Positions 29,889 through 38,046 of a stretch of DNA of 41,634 bases are shown one piece after another. The position numbers and the translations under genes are program-made. The stretch's first letter is position 1. Each line of letters starts with the position of its first letter. The DNA comes from Willaertia magna (lineage: Eukaryota; Heterolobosea; Eutetramitea; Acrasida; Naegleriidae): contig CADWAF010004780.1 in the NCBI GenBank assembly GCA_902984215.1, forward strand, positions 1 through 41,634. The letters run 5' to 3'. Under the pieces are notes generated by a model. That model was not told the origin of the DNA. It searched no databases and saw only the letters and a list, made by a program, of their open reading frames with translations.

Positions 29889-32177
29889 TTAAGCTTCAAA
29901 TAAGTAGTTCTTGCATCCCTGTCCAGAGTACTCTTTAACCAAATCACAGTCTCTAGAAGTTAAAATCCATTTAGTGGTTAAAAGTCCTTCTAAACCAACA
30001 GGTCCTCTTGCATGAATTCTTCCAGTTGAAATTCCTACTTCTGCACCTAACCCAAATCTAAAACCATCTGCAAATCTTGTGGAACAATTATGAAATACAC
30101 AAGCTGAATCTACACTTTTTAAGAATAGATCAATTGCTTGTTGATCTTCACTAACTATACAATCCGTATGATGAGAACCATACTTGTTAATATGTCCAAT
30201 ACTTTCGTTTAAATCTTCTACAAAATGTACGGTCAACCCTGTATTTCCATATTCAGTTGTGAATAATTTGGTATCATTACTTTCAACAACTGAAATATTC
30301 ATGCTAATAAGTTTCTCAAAAGTATTTGTATTAGCAAATAATTTAATTTCATTATTCTTTGTTAATTCTTCCAGTAATTCTTTACAATATTTGAATTCGT
30401 TATCAATTAATAACGTTTCAACAGAATTACAAGCTGAAGGATAATCAGTTTTAGCATCTTTCACAATCATCTTTGCCTTTTCTAAATCCGCATGTTTATC
30501 AATATAAATGTGACAAATTCCATCTGCATGACCTAAAACTGGAATTTTTGTATTTTCTTGGATATACTTTACTAAAGTATTTCCTCCACGTGGAATAACT
30601 AAATCAATATATTCATTCATCTTCAATAATTCATCTATATCTTTTCTAGCCTCAACTAAACCAATTGCTTTTGAAATTAATGATTGTTGATTATTTTCTT
30701 CTTTTTGTATATTTTCAGTGTGTATCACTTTTTCAATGGAATCAATAATTATTTTGTGTAACATTCTACAAGAATAAATAGCCTCTTTTCCTCCCTTCAT
30801 TAACACACCATTTCCAGTTTTAATTGATAATGCAGCTATTTGTGGTAAAACATCAGGTCTTGATTCAAAAATAATTAAAAGAACACCAATAGGTACAGTA
30901 ATTTGTTCTAAATGTAAGCTTTTTGAGATTTCAGTCTTACGAATTACCTTTCCAATAGTAGGTTCTGTCATTTCAGAGATTTGTGAAATACCTTTTGATA
31001 ATGTATCAATCTTATCACTTGTTAACTTTAATCTGTTGAATAGAGGACCTGTTATATTCATTTCTTTTGCTTTTTGTAAATCCTTTTCATTCTCCCTTAT
31101 GATTTCTTCTTTTCTATTTAATAATTCTTTTGCTATAGTTTGTAAAATTTCATTTCTTTTCTTATCACTTAATAAAGATAATTGTAAAGAAGCCAACTTT
31201 GCATTTTGTGCCATCTTTGTATTACTTTCTTCTTCTTCTTGTAATAATTGTGGTAGTGATGAACCGTTAGTTTCTTGTTTATCAACAAATAAAGTACCAA
31301 TTTCTTCACCATTAATTACTCTTGTAATTGGTGATTTAATTTTACCTGAAGAAATCATCACATATTTCACACCATTCTTTATGGCATTTTCGGCAGCTTC
31401 AATTTTGGCAGTCATACCTCCTGTGCCTTGTCCAATGCCACCTCCACCACATTCAAATTTGACATTTTCTTGACAATTGTTATTTACAATAAATGTTGGA
31501 ATCACTTTGTTTGGACCTTCAGTTCCAGGTGGTTTTTCATATAAACCATCAACATCAGTTAATAAAACTAGTAAATCAACTTTTAGTAAACTGCCAAGTA
31601 TAGAAGCCAATGCATCGTTATTGGTAAAGAGATTTTCAGAACTTGGTGAAGTACTTTGTTCATTGCCACTATTGTGTAAAAACTTTACAACATCGTTTTC
31701 ATTAATTATAGGAATAATACCTAAGCTCATCATATGCTCAATTGTTTCTTTAACATTATCCCTGTAAGAATCAATTTCTAAATCATGATTTGTTAATAAT
31801 ACTTGACTACACAAAACATTCTTTTGTGTAAAGAGCGTGTCATATAAACTCATCAACCCAGATTGACCACACGCCGCAAATGCCCTTTTATTTTCAACGA
31901 CGTTATTATGTGGATTTTCACAAGATAAACTAGTCAAATTACCATTAGACAAAGATCTTGTTAATTCTTCTTGTTGTTTTAACTTTCTTCTTCCAACCCA
32001 AGTTGAACCACTTGAAACGAAAGCAATTTGTTTACCTTCTTGAAGCAATTCACAAATTTCTTCAACTAAATGTCCAACTCTACCTAAAGCAACTGTACCA
32101 TCTAATTTAGTTAAAACACTAGTTCCAACTTTAATTAAAATTTTATTAGCACTTTGTAAGTCTTGTCTTGAAACCAT
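29889..32177 (-). CDS. P5CS: Delta-1-pyrroline-5-carboxylate synthase (glutamate 5-kinase / gamma-glutamyl phosphate reductase)
   Basis: Bifunctional enzyme for the first two steps from glutamate to proline (and ornithine). 762 residues, single exon. The kinase half (1 to about 290) has KILIKVGTSVLTKLDG, FVSSGSTWVGRRKL, IINENDVV, FTNNDALASILGS and LLTDVDGLYEKPPG, then GTGGMTAKIEAAENAIKNG. The reductase half (about 330-762) has ITVPIGVLLIIFESRPDVLP, GKEAIYSCRMLH, LVIPRGGNTLVKYI, GHADGICHIY, catalytic Cys near residue 582 in DYPSACNSVETLLI, and RFADGFRFGLGAEVGISTGR. The fused form is the usual eukaryotic (animal/plant-type) arrangement. The kinase motif SGSTWVGRRKL differs from the common SGAVAFGKQRL. 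Confidence 0.96.
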   Translation of the reverse strand: MVSRQDLQSANKILIKVGTSVLTKLDGTVALGRVGHLVEEICELLQEGKQIAFVSSGSTWVGRRKLKQQEELTRSLSNGNLTSLSCENPHNNVVENKRAFAACGQSGLMSLYDTLFTQKNVLCSQVLLTNHDLEIDSYRDNVKETIEHMMSLGIIPIINENDVVKFLHNSGNEQSTSPSSENLFTNNDALASILGSLLKVDLLVLLTDVDGLYEKPPGTEGPNKVIPTFIVNNNCQENVKFECGGGGIGQGTGGMTAKIEAAENAIKNGVKYVMISSGKIKSPITRVINGEEIGTLFVDKQETNGSSLPQLLQEEEESNTKMAQNAKLASLQLSLLSDKKRNEILQTIAKELLNRKEEIIRENEKDLQKAKEMNITGPLFNRLKLTSDKIDTLSKGISQISEMTEPTIGKVIRKTEISKSLHLEQITVPIGVLLIIFESRPDVLPQIAALSIKTGNGVLMKGGKEAIYSCRMLHKIIIDSIEKVIHTENIQKEENNQQSLISKAIGLVEARKDIDELLKMNEYIDLVIPRGGNTLVKYIQENTKIPVLGHADGICHIYIDKHADLEKAKMIVKDAKTDYPSACNSVETLLIDNEFKYCKELLEELTKNNEIKLFANTNTFEKLISMNISVVESNDTKLFTTEYGNTGLTVHFVEDLNESIGHINKYGSHHTDCIVSEDQQAIDLFLKSVDSACVFHNCSTRFADGFRFGLGAEVGISTGRIHARGPVGLEGLLTTKWILTSRDCDLVKEYSGQGCKNYLFEA

Positions 32178-32699
32178 TTTGTTATTGTAATTGTTGTTGG
32201 TTGTTTAAAGGGTAGTTAGTTATTGTTTGTTTAATTTTTTGATTTAATAAATTCTCTTCAAGTAATCCAAAGCAGTTTAATTTATGTAAAAATTTAAAGG
32301 GGTGTTAAGAAGCTTGAGGTTTTGAATTTCCATTATTATTTCCTTGGGTAATGACCTCGTTAGCAGAAGATGTAGGTTTTTAAAGTGAAGGTAGAAAGAA
32401 ATCTAAACCAACAAAAAAGGTATAAATTTCTCTATTTCCCGTAATTGGGTTGATTTTGGATTTTGTAATGTTGTTTTTAAGGGTTGATAAGGCGAAATTA
32501 AAATCCGGTTCAACCTCTTTAAATCTCATACAAACACAAACTGATTGAAGTTAAACAACATGTTCAATTTAAATGGTTTCTTTGAAGCAAGTATTTGAAT
32601 TGTTGCTTGAGGCAAATTTACATAAACCATAAATTACCTTAAATTATTTTAACAAAATTTTAACAATAAATAAAACACTTATTTCTAACAATTAAGAGT
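32178..32699. other. Intergenic upstream of P5CS; nothing recognised
   Basis: 522 bp between the P5C synthase start and the snRNA. No coding exon, tRNA or repeat could be supported. It must contain the P5CS promoter and, at its right end, the upstream promoter of the snRNA. Confidence 0.5.
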
Positions 32700-32842
32700 A
32701 GTTCTTCTCAAGGGGGTTCGCGTTACAGTTGATCGATAAGTGATGTGCGCGATTGCTAATTGCAAACAGCCCCAATTAAACCACCTACCACTAGCTCTCT
32801 AGTGGGAGGTAATTTTTGAATCCTAAAAGCTCTTTAGGGTAA
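32700..32842 (+). ncRNA. U4-family spliceosomal snRNA, U4atac-like
   Basis: About 143 nt with the full U4 layout. (1) A U6-pairing 5' segment with CTTCTCAAGGGG (32704-32715). (2) A 5' stem-loop at 32719-32751 with stem CGCG/CGCG, K-turn (bulge GTT, GATC opposite GTGA with tandem G-A pairs) and a five-base loop GATAA, the binding site of SNU13/15.5K. (3) Stem I strand TTGCTAATTG (32753-32762). (4) A hairpin 32783-32810 with an 11-bp stem, one mismatch and loop CTCT. (5) An Sm site AATTTTTGA (32811-32819). (6) A 3' hairpin 32822-32838. The segment GCTAATTG resembles major U4, but the 5' strand and the GTGA of the K-turn resemble human U4atac. By hand it pairs at about 15 of 17 positions with the human U6atac segment containing CCCCUUGACAAGG, but at only about 11 of 15 with major U6. 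Exact ends are estimates. Confidence 0.85.
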
Positions 32843-33045
32843 GAATAAGTGAAATAAATTATATGTAATTAATATATGTTGTTCTTTCTTTTGTTGGTTT
32901 GTGCAAACACCTTTCCACAATATCTTAAAATTGATTATAAACATCTTATAAAAAGTTATTGTTTTAGTAATTTCTCTTTCTTTCTCTACAAGTAAGGCTA
33001 GTTAAAAACCAAAAGATGATATTTTGTTTTTCGGGATCATATAAT

Positions 33046-33105
33046 AAAAAGAGAACTTGGGTACAGTTTATTTCGTGTTCAATAAACCAAACACGTTCTC
33101 CTTTT
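33046..33105. other. Two-stem inverted repeat upstream of SRPR
   Basis: Outer arms AAAAAGAGAAC (33046-33056) and GTTCTCCTTTT (33095-33105) pair with one mismatch. Inner arms GTTTATT (33066-33072) and AATAAAC (33081-33087) pair perfectly around an 8-nt loop. The 60-nt structure lies 160 bp before the SRP receptor start, in the 422-bp gap after the snRNA. It could be a small RNA, a 5' UTR structure or a protein-binding palindrome. Confidence 0.45.
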
Positions 33106-33153
33106 CATTCTTTACGTTGAAGTTAAAAATCCACCTGTTAGCCAAAATGATAA

Positions 33154-33161
33154 TGACGTCA
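33154..33161. promoter_or_regulatory. CRE palindrome TGACGTCA, candidate bZIP site
   Basis: A perfect TGACGTCA lies 104 bp upstream of the SRP receptor ATG, inside a larger palindrome (AGCCAA 33140-33145 and TTGGCT 33163-33168). CREB/ATF and the unfolded-protein-response bZIPs (ATF6, XBP1, Hac1) recognise TGACGT-containing sites. The neighbouring gene is an ER translocation factor, so control by such a factor is plausible but inferred. Confidence 0.35.
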
Positions 33162-33264
33162 CTTGGCTTAGAAATAAATTATATTCTTTAGAGAGACCAA
33201 AAAATAAAATTAAAAAAATTGCTCAAACACATAGACAATTTTTAAACAATAATAATTTATAACA

Positions 33265-35331
33265 ATGTTAGATAATTTTACAATCTTAACAAAAGGAGGA
33301 TTAGTACTATGGAGTATAACAAACTTTAAAATAAACGGAAATCCAATTAATGAATTTATAAAATCGGTTTTCCTAGAAGATCGTTTATCCGAAAAAACAT
33401 TTCAATATAATAATCAATATACATTAAAATGGTTACCTGAAAATGAATTTGATTTAATTTTTATTGCAATCTCTCAAATTACATTTCATTTAACTTATAG
33501 TATTGATACATTATTAGAACAAGTAAAAAATAAATTTGTAGCAAATTATCGTAAAGTTTTATTGGCGGTAAAAAGTGGGAAAGGACCAGAAGGGAGTACA
33601 ACAAATGGAAATGGGACAAGCCTAAGTGAATATGATTTTGAAAGTTTTAGTAAAGATTTTAATAAGATACTTAATAAGTTAGAGGAAAGTGCTGAAGAAG
33701 AAAAACAATTAATGAAAGAGGGTTTATTAATTAAACAATATGTAAAGAAAGATAAAGATGAAAAGAAGGATTCACCTGTTATTAATGCTTTAGGTGATAG
33801 AGAAGATCAAAGGGTAACTGCGCTTGAAAAACAATCATTAGAGGAAGAAACAAGTCCAACAGATATAAAAACTCCACAACGTAAATTTGAAAAGAAGAAG
33901 AAACAACCAAATGTAAAAAGTCCAAGTACTAGTACATCAAAGCCTTCAAATACTTCAAATAATACGAATAACTCTTCCGAAGAAGAAGAATTTGATAATT
34001 TAAGTAAAGAAGAACAAAGATTAGCTAATCTTGAAAAAGTTAAGAAACGTTTCTCCGCAAAATCTAGAACACCAACATCTTTAAAGAAAGCAGGTTCATC
34101 TAAAAACAATCCAGAAGAAGAAGCTCCATTAACATTTGCTCCACCAAAACAAAAAACAAAGAAAGAATTAACTAATTGGGATAGTGTTGAAATGACTTAT
34201 AATAAGAAGAAGGAACAACAATTAAATAAATCTTCAAACTCACTAAAGAAGTCAAGTGAAGAAAGCGAAGAAGAACAATTGCAACATTTTCGTGAAAAGT
34301 TCTTACCTAACCCTAATCAAGAAACTAACATTGATGCTGCTATTGGTTCTGATGATAGTGAATCAGAAGATGAGGATTATACAAATAATAATGCACCAAA
34401 GAAGGGTTTCTTTAGTTCATTCTTCCATAATTTAACAAATGGTAAAACTTTAACGAAAGAAGATTTAGTTCCAATTATGGAAGAGTTTAAACAATCTTTA
34501 ATGAAAAAGAATGTAGCCCAAGAGATTGCAATTAGTATTTGTGATTCAGTTTGTGAATCATTAGTTGGAAAGAAGTTAGGAACATTTGCATCTGTAAATA
34601 ATGAAGTAAAGAAAGCAATGGATGAAGCTTTAACTAGAATTTTAACACCAAGTAGACAGATTAATGTTTTAAAAGAAGCAACAAGCGCTAGAGATGAAGG
34701 AAGACCTTATGTAATTGTTATGTGTGGTGTTAATGGTGTTGGTAAAAGTACAACGTTATCAAAGATTTGTTATTGGTTATTACAAAAAGGTTTTTCTTGT
34801 TTAATTGCTGCTTGTGACACTTATAGATCAGGTGCTGTTGAACAATTACAAGTACATGCTAGATGTTTAAATGTACCTGTTTTCCAAAAGGGTTATGGTA
34901 AGAATGCTGCCAATGTCGCAAAAGAAGCAATCTCTCACGCAAAGAAGAATAAATTTGATATTGTATTGGTAGATACAGCTGGAAGAATGCAAGATAATGA
35001 ACCTTTAATGAAGTCTTTAATTGAAGTAATTCATATTAATAACCCTGACTTGGTTCTTTTCGTCGGAGAAGCATTAGTTGGTAATGATGGTATTGATCAA
35101 TTACAAAAATTCAATAGTTCACTAAAAACTCTTTCTGGAACAAAAGAACAAAAAGATTTAATTGATGGTATAGTTTTAACAAAGTTTGATACCATAGATG
35201 ATAAAGTTGGAGCAGCTGTTTCAATGGTACACAAAACAGGTCACCCAATAGTTTTTGTTGGTGTTGGTCAAACTTATACAGATTTAAGAACATTAAAAGT
35301 AGATTCTGTTGTGAAAGCTTTGTTAAAGTAA
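33265..35331 (+). CDS. SRPRA: Signal recognition particle receptor subunit alpha
   Basis: ER-membrane-associated GTPase that docks SRP-ribosome complexes for co-translational translocation. 688 residues, single exon, ATG at 33265. The N-terminal SRX longin domain (1 to about 130) opens with MLDNFTILTKGGLVLWSITN and binds SRP receptor beta. A Lys/Glu/Ser-rich linker of about 230 residues follows. The NG domain (about 375-688) contains the N helices, then the P-loop MCGVNGVGKSTTLSK (near 488), AACDTYRSGAVEQL, DTAGRMQDNEPLMKSL (near 570), LTKFDTIDDKVGAAVSM (near 638) and FVGVGQTYTDLR. The order and motifs are those of eukaryotic SRPR rather than SRP54 or FtsY. Confidence 0.96.
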   Translation: MLDNFTILTKGGLVLWSITNFKINGNPINEFIKSVFLEDRLSEKTFQYNNQYTLKWLPENEFDLIFIAISQITFHLTYSIDTLLEQVKNKFVANYRKVLLAVKSGKGPEGSTTNGNGTSLSEYDFESFSKDFNKILNKLEESAEEEKQLMKEGLLIKQYVKKDKDEKKDSPVINALGDREDQRVTALEKQSLEEETSPTDIKTPQRKFEKKKKQPNVKSPSTSTSKPSNTSNNTNNSSEEEEFDNLSKEEQRLANLEKVKKRFSAKSRTPTSLKKAGSSKNNPEEEAPLTFAPPKQKTKKELTNWDSVEMTYNKKKEQQLNKSSNSLKKSSEESEEEQLQHFREKFLPNPNQETNIDAAIGSDDSESEDEDYTNNNAPKKGFFSSFFHNLTNGKTLTKEDLVPIMEEFKQSLMKKNVAQEIAISICDSVCESLVGKKLGTFASVNNEVKKAMDEALTRILTPSRQINVLKEATSARDEGRPYVIVMCGVNGVGKSTTLSKICYWLLQKGFSCLIAACDTYRSGAVEQLQVHARCLNVPVFQKGYGKNAANVAKEAISHAKKNKFDIVLVDTAGRMQDNEPLMKSLIEVIHINNPDLVLFVGEALVGNDGIDQLQKFNSSLKTLSGTKEQKDLIDGIVLTKFDTIDDKVGAAVSMVHKTGHPIVFVGVGQTYTDLRTLKVDSVVKALLK

Positions 35332-35353
35332 AATAAATTGTAAATAATTTATC

Positions 35354-35405
35354 AATCTATCCCACATTAAGATGTTAAGGTCGTAGATGTGGGGGATTGT
35401 TTTTT
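35354..35405 (+). other. Hairpin followed by T6, downstream of SRPR
   Basis: CCCACAT (35361-35367) pairs with ATGTGGG (35387-35393). After a 2-nt bulge, AATCT (35354-35358) pairs with GGATT (35394-35398), giving 12 pairs around a 19-nt loop. TTTTTT follows at 35400-35405. A stem plus oligo-T is what a Pol III transcript end could look like, but no A or B box or known RNA is seen. It may instead be a 3' UTR element of SRPR, 20 bp after its stop. Confidence 0.4.
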
Positions 35406-35591
35406 GTCCATCAACAACAAAAGACAAATGCCGAATGTTGTAAACAATAAAGTCCTATACAGTGAATCAAGGTTGACAAGACGATTCGCTTGAAATTCGA
35501 TAAACAGTTAAAATCACTCGCGCATTGACAACCAAAAAACAAACAAACAGTAAAAAAATAAAGCTAGTGAAGTTGCATTTTTAATAAGGAA

Positions 35592-37109
35592 ATGGCCCAC
35601 ACTCTGTTTCTTTTATTTAACATCCTTCTAGTTTCCCTTTGTATTTTAAACATAGTAGAAGCTGCTAATTACACAGTTTCTACAAGTGATCAATTATGGT
35701 CCAAAATTAACACATTACAACCGGGTGATGAACTAATAATAAAAGGAGGTTCTTATACCAGTAAATACTCTGGAAGTTTCTACAGAGAAGTTACCGCAAC
35801 AGGAACATTAACCAAGCCAATTAGAGTCTACGGTGCACCAGGTGAAAAAGTTATCATTGATGGTGACACTGGTGGTAGTCAAAACATCATTAACTTTAAG
35901 GTACAATACTTTGAAATGAAAAACATTGAATTTCGTTATGGCAGTAGAGGTTTAAGATTTTTATCAGCAAGTAACGTTGTTTTCCAAGATTTAATAGTTC
36001 ATGAAACTCGTGATGTTGGTATTGCAATGAATGACAACGGACAAACTTATAATAATATTACTTTTAGAAGAAATGAAGTTTATAATACACACGGCACAGG
36101 TGAATGTTTCTATTTAGGTTGTAATAGTGCTACTTGTGCTTTAACAAATTCTTTAATTGAGAATAACATCTGCCATGACACTCAACAAGGAGATCAAGGT
36201 GACGGCATTGAGATAAAGACAGGTTCTTATAACAACATTGTTAGAAATAACGTAATTTATAACACTAAGTATCCAGCTATTACTTTATATTCAAATTATT
36301 ATGGTAGTACTTATAATGCAAATAGTTTCCCAGTAAATATTGTAGAAGGAAATATTATTTGGAATGTAGGTTCAGACAATGGTATTCAAGTAACTGGTTG
36401 TGCAATTATTAGAAATAATGTTGTTTTAAGTGCAGCCGCTTCTGGTATTGCTATCCAACAAAATCAAGGTACAGTTGAAAATGTTAAAGTTTATCACAAT
36501 ACTGTTGTGACAGCTGCTTCTGCTTGTTTGAGAGTTACAACTGCAGGAAAGGGTATTGTTTTAGCTAATAATGCATTATATTGTGGTAGTTCAAATGCTT
36601 TATATTTAGCCCAAACCTCTAGTGACATGATTATCATGGGAAATGTTGGTCTTGGTAACACAAATATAAATGCAGCTACTTATCCTCAAGGATTTACCAA
36701 ATCAACTGGAACTTTAGCAACAGATTTCCAACAAGCAACAACTTTACCTTATAATCTTTATCCAACAGCTAATAGTGGTGTTAGAAAGGTTGCAAATGCC
36801 ACATATGTTACAACTTATGATTTTAATAATAATAATAGAGCAGATCAAGCTAAGTTATTAGGTGGTTATGATGTTGGTGCTTACCAAACAGTTTCAGGAA
36901 AGACAACTAATCCAGGTTGGACTCCAACTAAAGGATTTAAGGTTGTACCAAGTGTTGACGGTAATAGTGATCCAACTAACCCAAGAAGTGGTTCTGCAAG
37001 TAATAATCCAGTAGGAGGAAAGAGTAATAGTGGATTTAAATTATTTGATGGATCATCTGTATTGTTATTTATTGTTATTTCATTAATTGTTTCCTTTGTA
37101 ATGTATTAA
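35592..37109 (+). CDS. Secreted GPI-anchored right-handed beta-helix (pectate-lyase-like) protein
   Basis: 505 residues, single exon. Residues 1-24 are a signal peptide (LLFNILLVSLCILNIVEA). The mature start ANYTVSTSDQLWSKINTLQP, then GDELIIKGGSY and KPIRVYGAPGEKVIIDGD, is the typical first turn of polysaccharide-lyase/chondroitinase B-like beta-helices. PbH1-type Asn-ladder repeats follow, for example NITFRRNEVYNT, SLIENNICHD, NNIVRNNVIYNT, NIVEGNIIWNV and IIRNNVVLSA. The end is a Ser/Gly-rich region and a hydrophobic tail with no charge after it (SSVLLFIVISLIVSFVMY), so a GPI anchor is likely. Catalytic residues cannot be assigned, so it may be a lyase or a non-catalytic carbohydrate-binding surface protein. 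Several N-glycosylation sites are present. Confidence 0.85.
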   Translation: MAHTLFLLFNILLVSLCILNIVEAANYTVSTSDQLWSKINTLQPGDELIIKGGSYTSKYSGSFYREVTATGTLTKPIRVYGAPGEKVIIDGDTGGSQNIINFKVQYFEMKNIEFRYGSRGLRFLSASNVVFQDLIVHETRDVGIAMNDNGQTYNNITFRRNEVYNTHGTGECFYLGCNSATCALTNSLIENNICHDTQQGDQGDGIEIKTGSYNNIVRNNVIYNTKYPAITLYSNYYGSTYNANSFPVNIVEGNIIWNVGSDNGIQVTGCAIIRNNVVLSAAASGIAIQQNQGTVENVKVYHNTVVTAASACLRVTTAGKGIVLANNALYCGSSNALYLAQTSSDMIIMGNVGLGNTNINAATYPQGFTKSTGTLATDFQQATTLPYNLYPTANSGVRKVANATYVTTYDFNNNNRADQAKLLGGYDVGAYQTVSGKTTNPGWTPTKGFKVVPSVDGNSDPTNPRSGSASNNPVGGKSNSGFKLFDGSSVLLFIVISLIVSFVMY

Positions 37110-37339
37110 TTTGACGTTTTTCAATAAAACAAACAATAATTTTTGATTTTCGTTGTGTTGAAATTCTTGGCTTTGTCTATTTATTATTTGAGGTTTTTGC
37201 AAAACGTTTTGGCTCCAAAAGCAAAGATAAATTGTAACATTTATTGAAGATTTCAAACTGCAATTTATGTAACACACTGTCCTAAAATTAAAGGTCACAA
37301 TTTACGTTAAATAGGCATCAAAATTCGGCTTTAAAAATA

Positions 37340-38029
37340 ATGTCTCTTTCTTATGTTGCTATCCTGTTGATTACTTTCAACCTTTTGTTCAACCTAGACA
37401 TTCGCGCTATTAAAATACACAAAAACCACAAACCATCACATATTAACAACAGACATACTAATGAATTTTGTTTACCAGACGTTTACAAAACAAAAGTCAT
37501 TTCTTTAAAAGGAACATTTGCAAACGAAGAATTTAACAAACAAAAAACATTAATTCAATCAACTCATTTTGAAATTTTTGATCTACCAAATAAACGTCAA
37601 CATTTATTTACTGAAGATTTATCAGGTCAAAATATTTTAAGATTTGGTAATAAAAACCTAACTTATATTTATACCAAGTTGAAATGTAACTGTTTCGAAG
37701 ACGATAACGATAATGTTTTTATTAAACAATGTGAAAAAGGTACTTTTATTGAAAGAATTAAAATTGGTACTGTGAATACCAATTACGCTGATTTATACAA
37801 ATATTCTGAAATGGAAAATGATATAAAAAAGGAAGTTCAATATATTCTTTACAATATTAGTAGTAGTAGTAATAGTGACAATAGAGTAGGAAAACTTTCT
37901 GAATCAACTTCCTTTTTATCAAATGAAAAATTATTATTTACACAAAGAACATTTATTTATTGGGAGTTAAAAGTAAATGATTATGATTTTACAATTCCAG
38001 CAATTTGTAAATCTGTTCCATGTATTTAA
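37340..38029 (+). CDS. Secreted Cys-containing protein, unknown (faintly ependymin-like)
   Basis: 229 residues, single exon. The first 23 residues (SLSYVAILLITFNLLFNLDI) look like a signal peptide. Six cysteines in the mature part (FCLP, KCNCF, QCEKG, ICKSVPC) suggest disulfides. The layout, with a first Cys before LKGTF, a beta-rich middle and a final FTIPAICKSVPC, vaguely recalls ependymin-related proteins (C...P start, F..P..C end), but this is too weak to name it. No transmembrane segment beyond the signal. It is convergent with the DUF917/LRR gene, with only 17 bp between them. Confidence 0.65.
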   Translation: MSLSYVAILLITFNLLFNLDIRAIKIHKNHKPSHINNRHTNEFCLPDVYKTKVISLKGTFANEEFNKQKTLIQSTHFEIFDLPNKRQHLFTEDLSGQNILRFGNKNLTYIYTKLKCNCFEDDNDNVFIKQCEKGTFIERIKIGTVNTNYADLYKYSEMENDIKKEVQYILYNISSSSNSDNRVGKLSESTSFLSNEKLLFTQRTFIYWELKVNDYDFTIPAICKSVPCI

Positions 38030-38046
38030 TAAAATTTACAAAATGT

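Noticed and set aside
32495..32530. tRNA T-arm from CCGGTTCAACC
   Set aside because: The flanks cannot form a T stem, and no D-arm, anticodon arm or acceptor stem can be placed.
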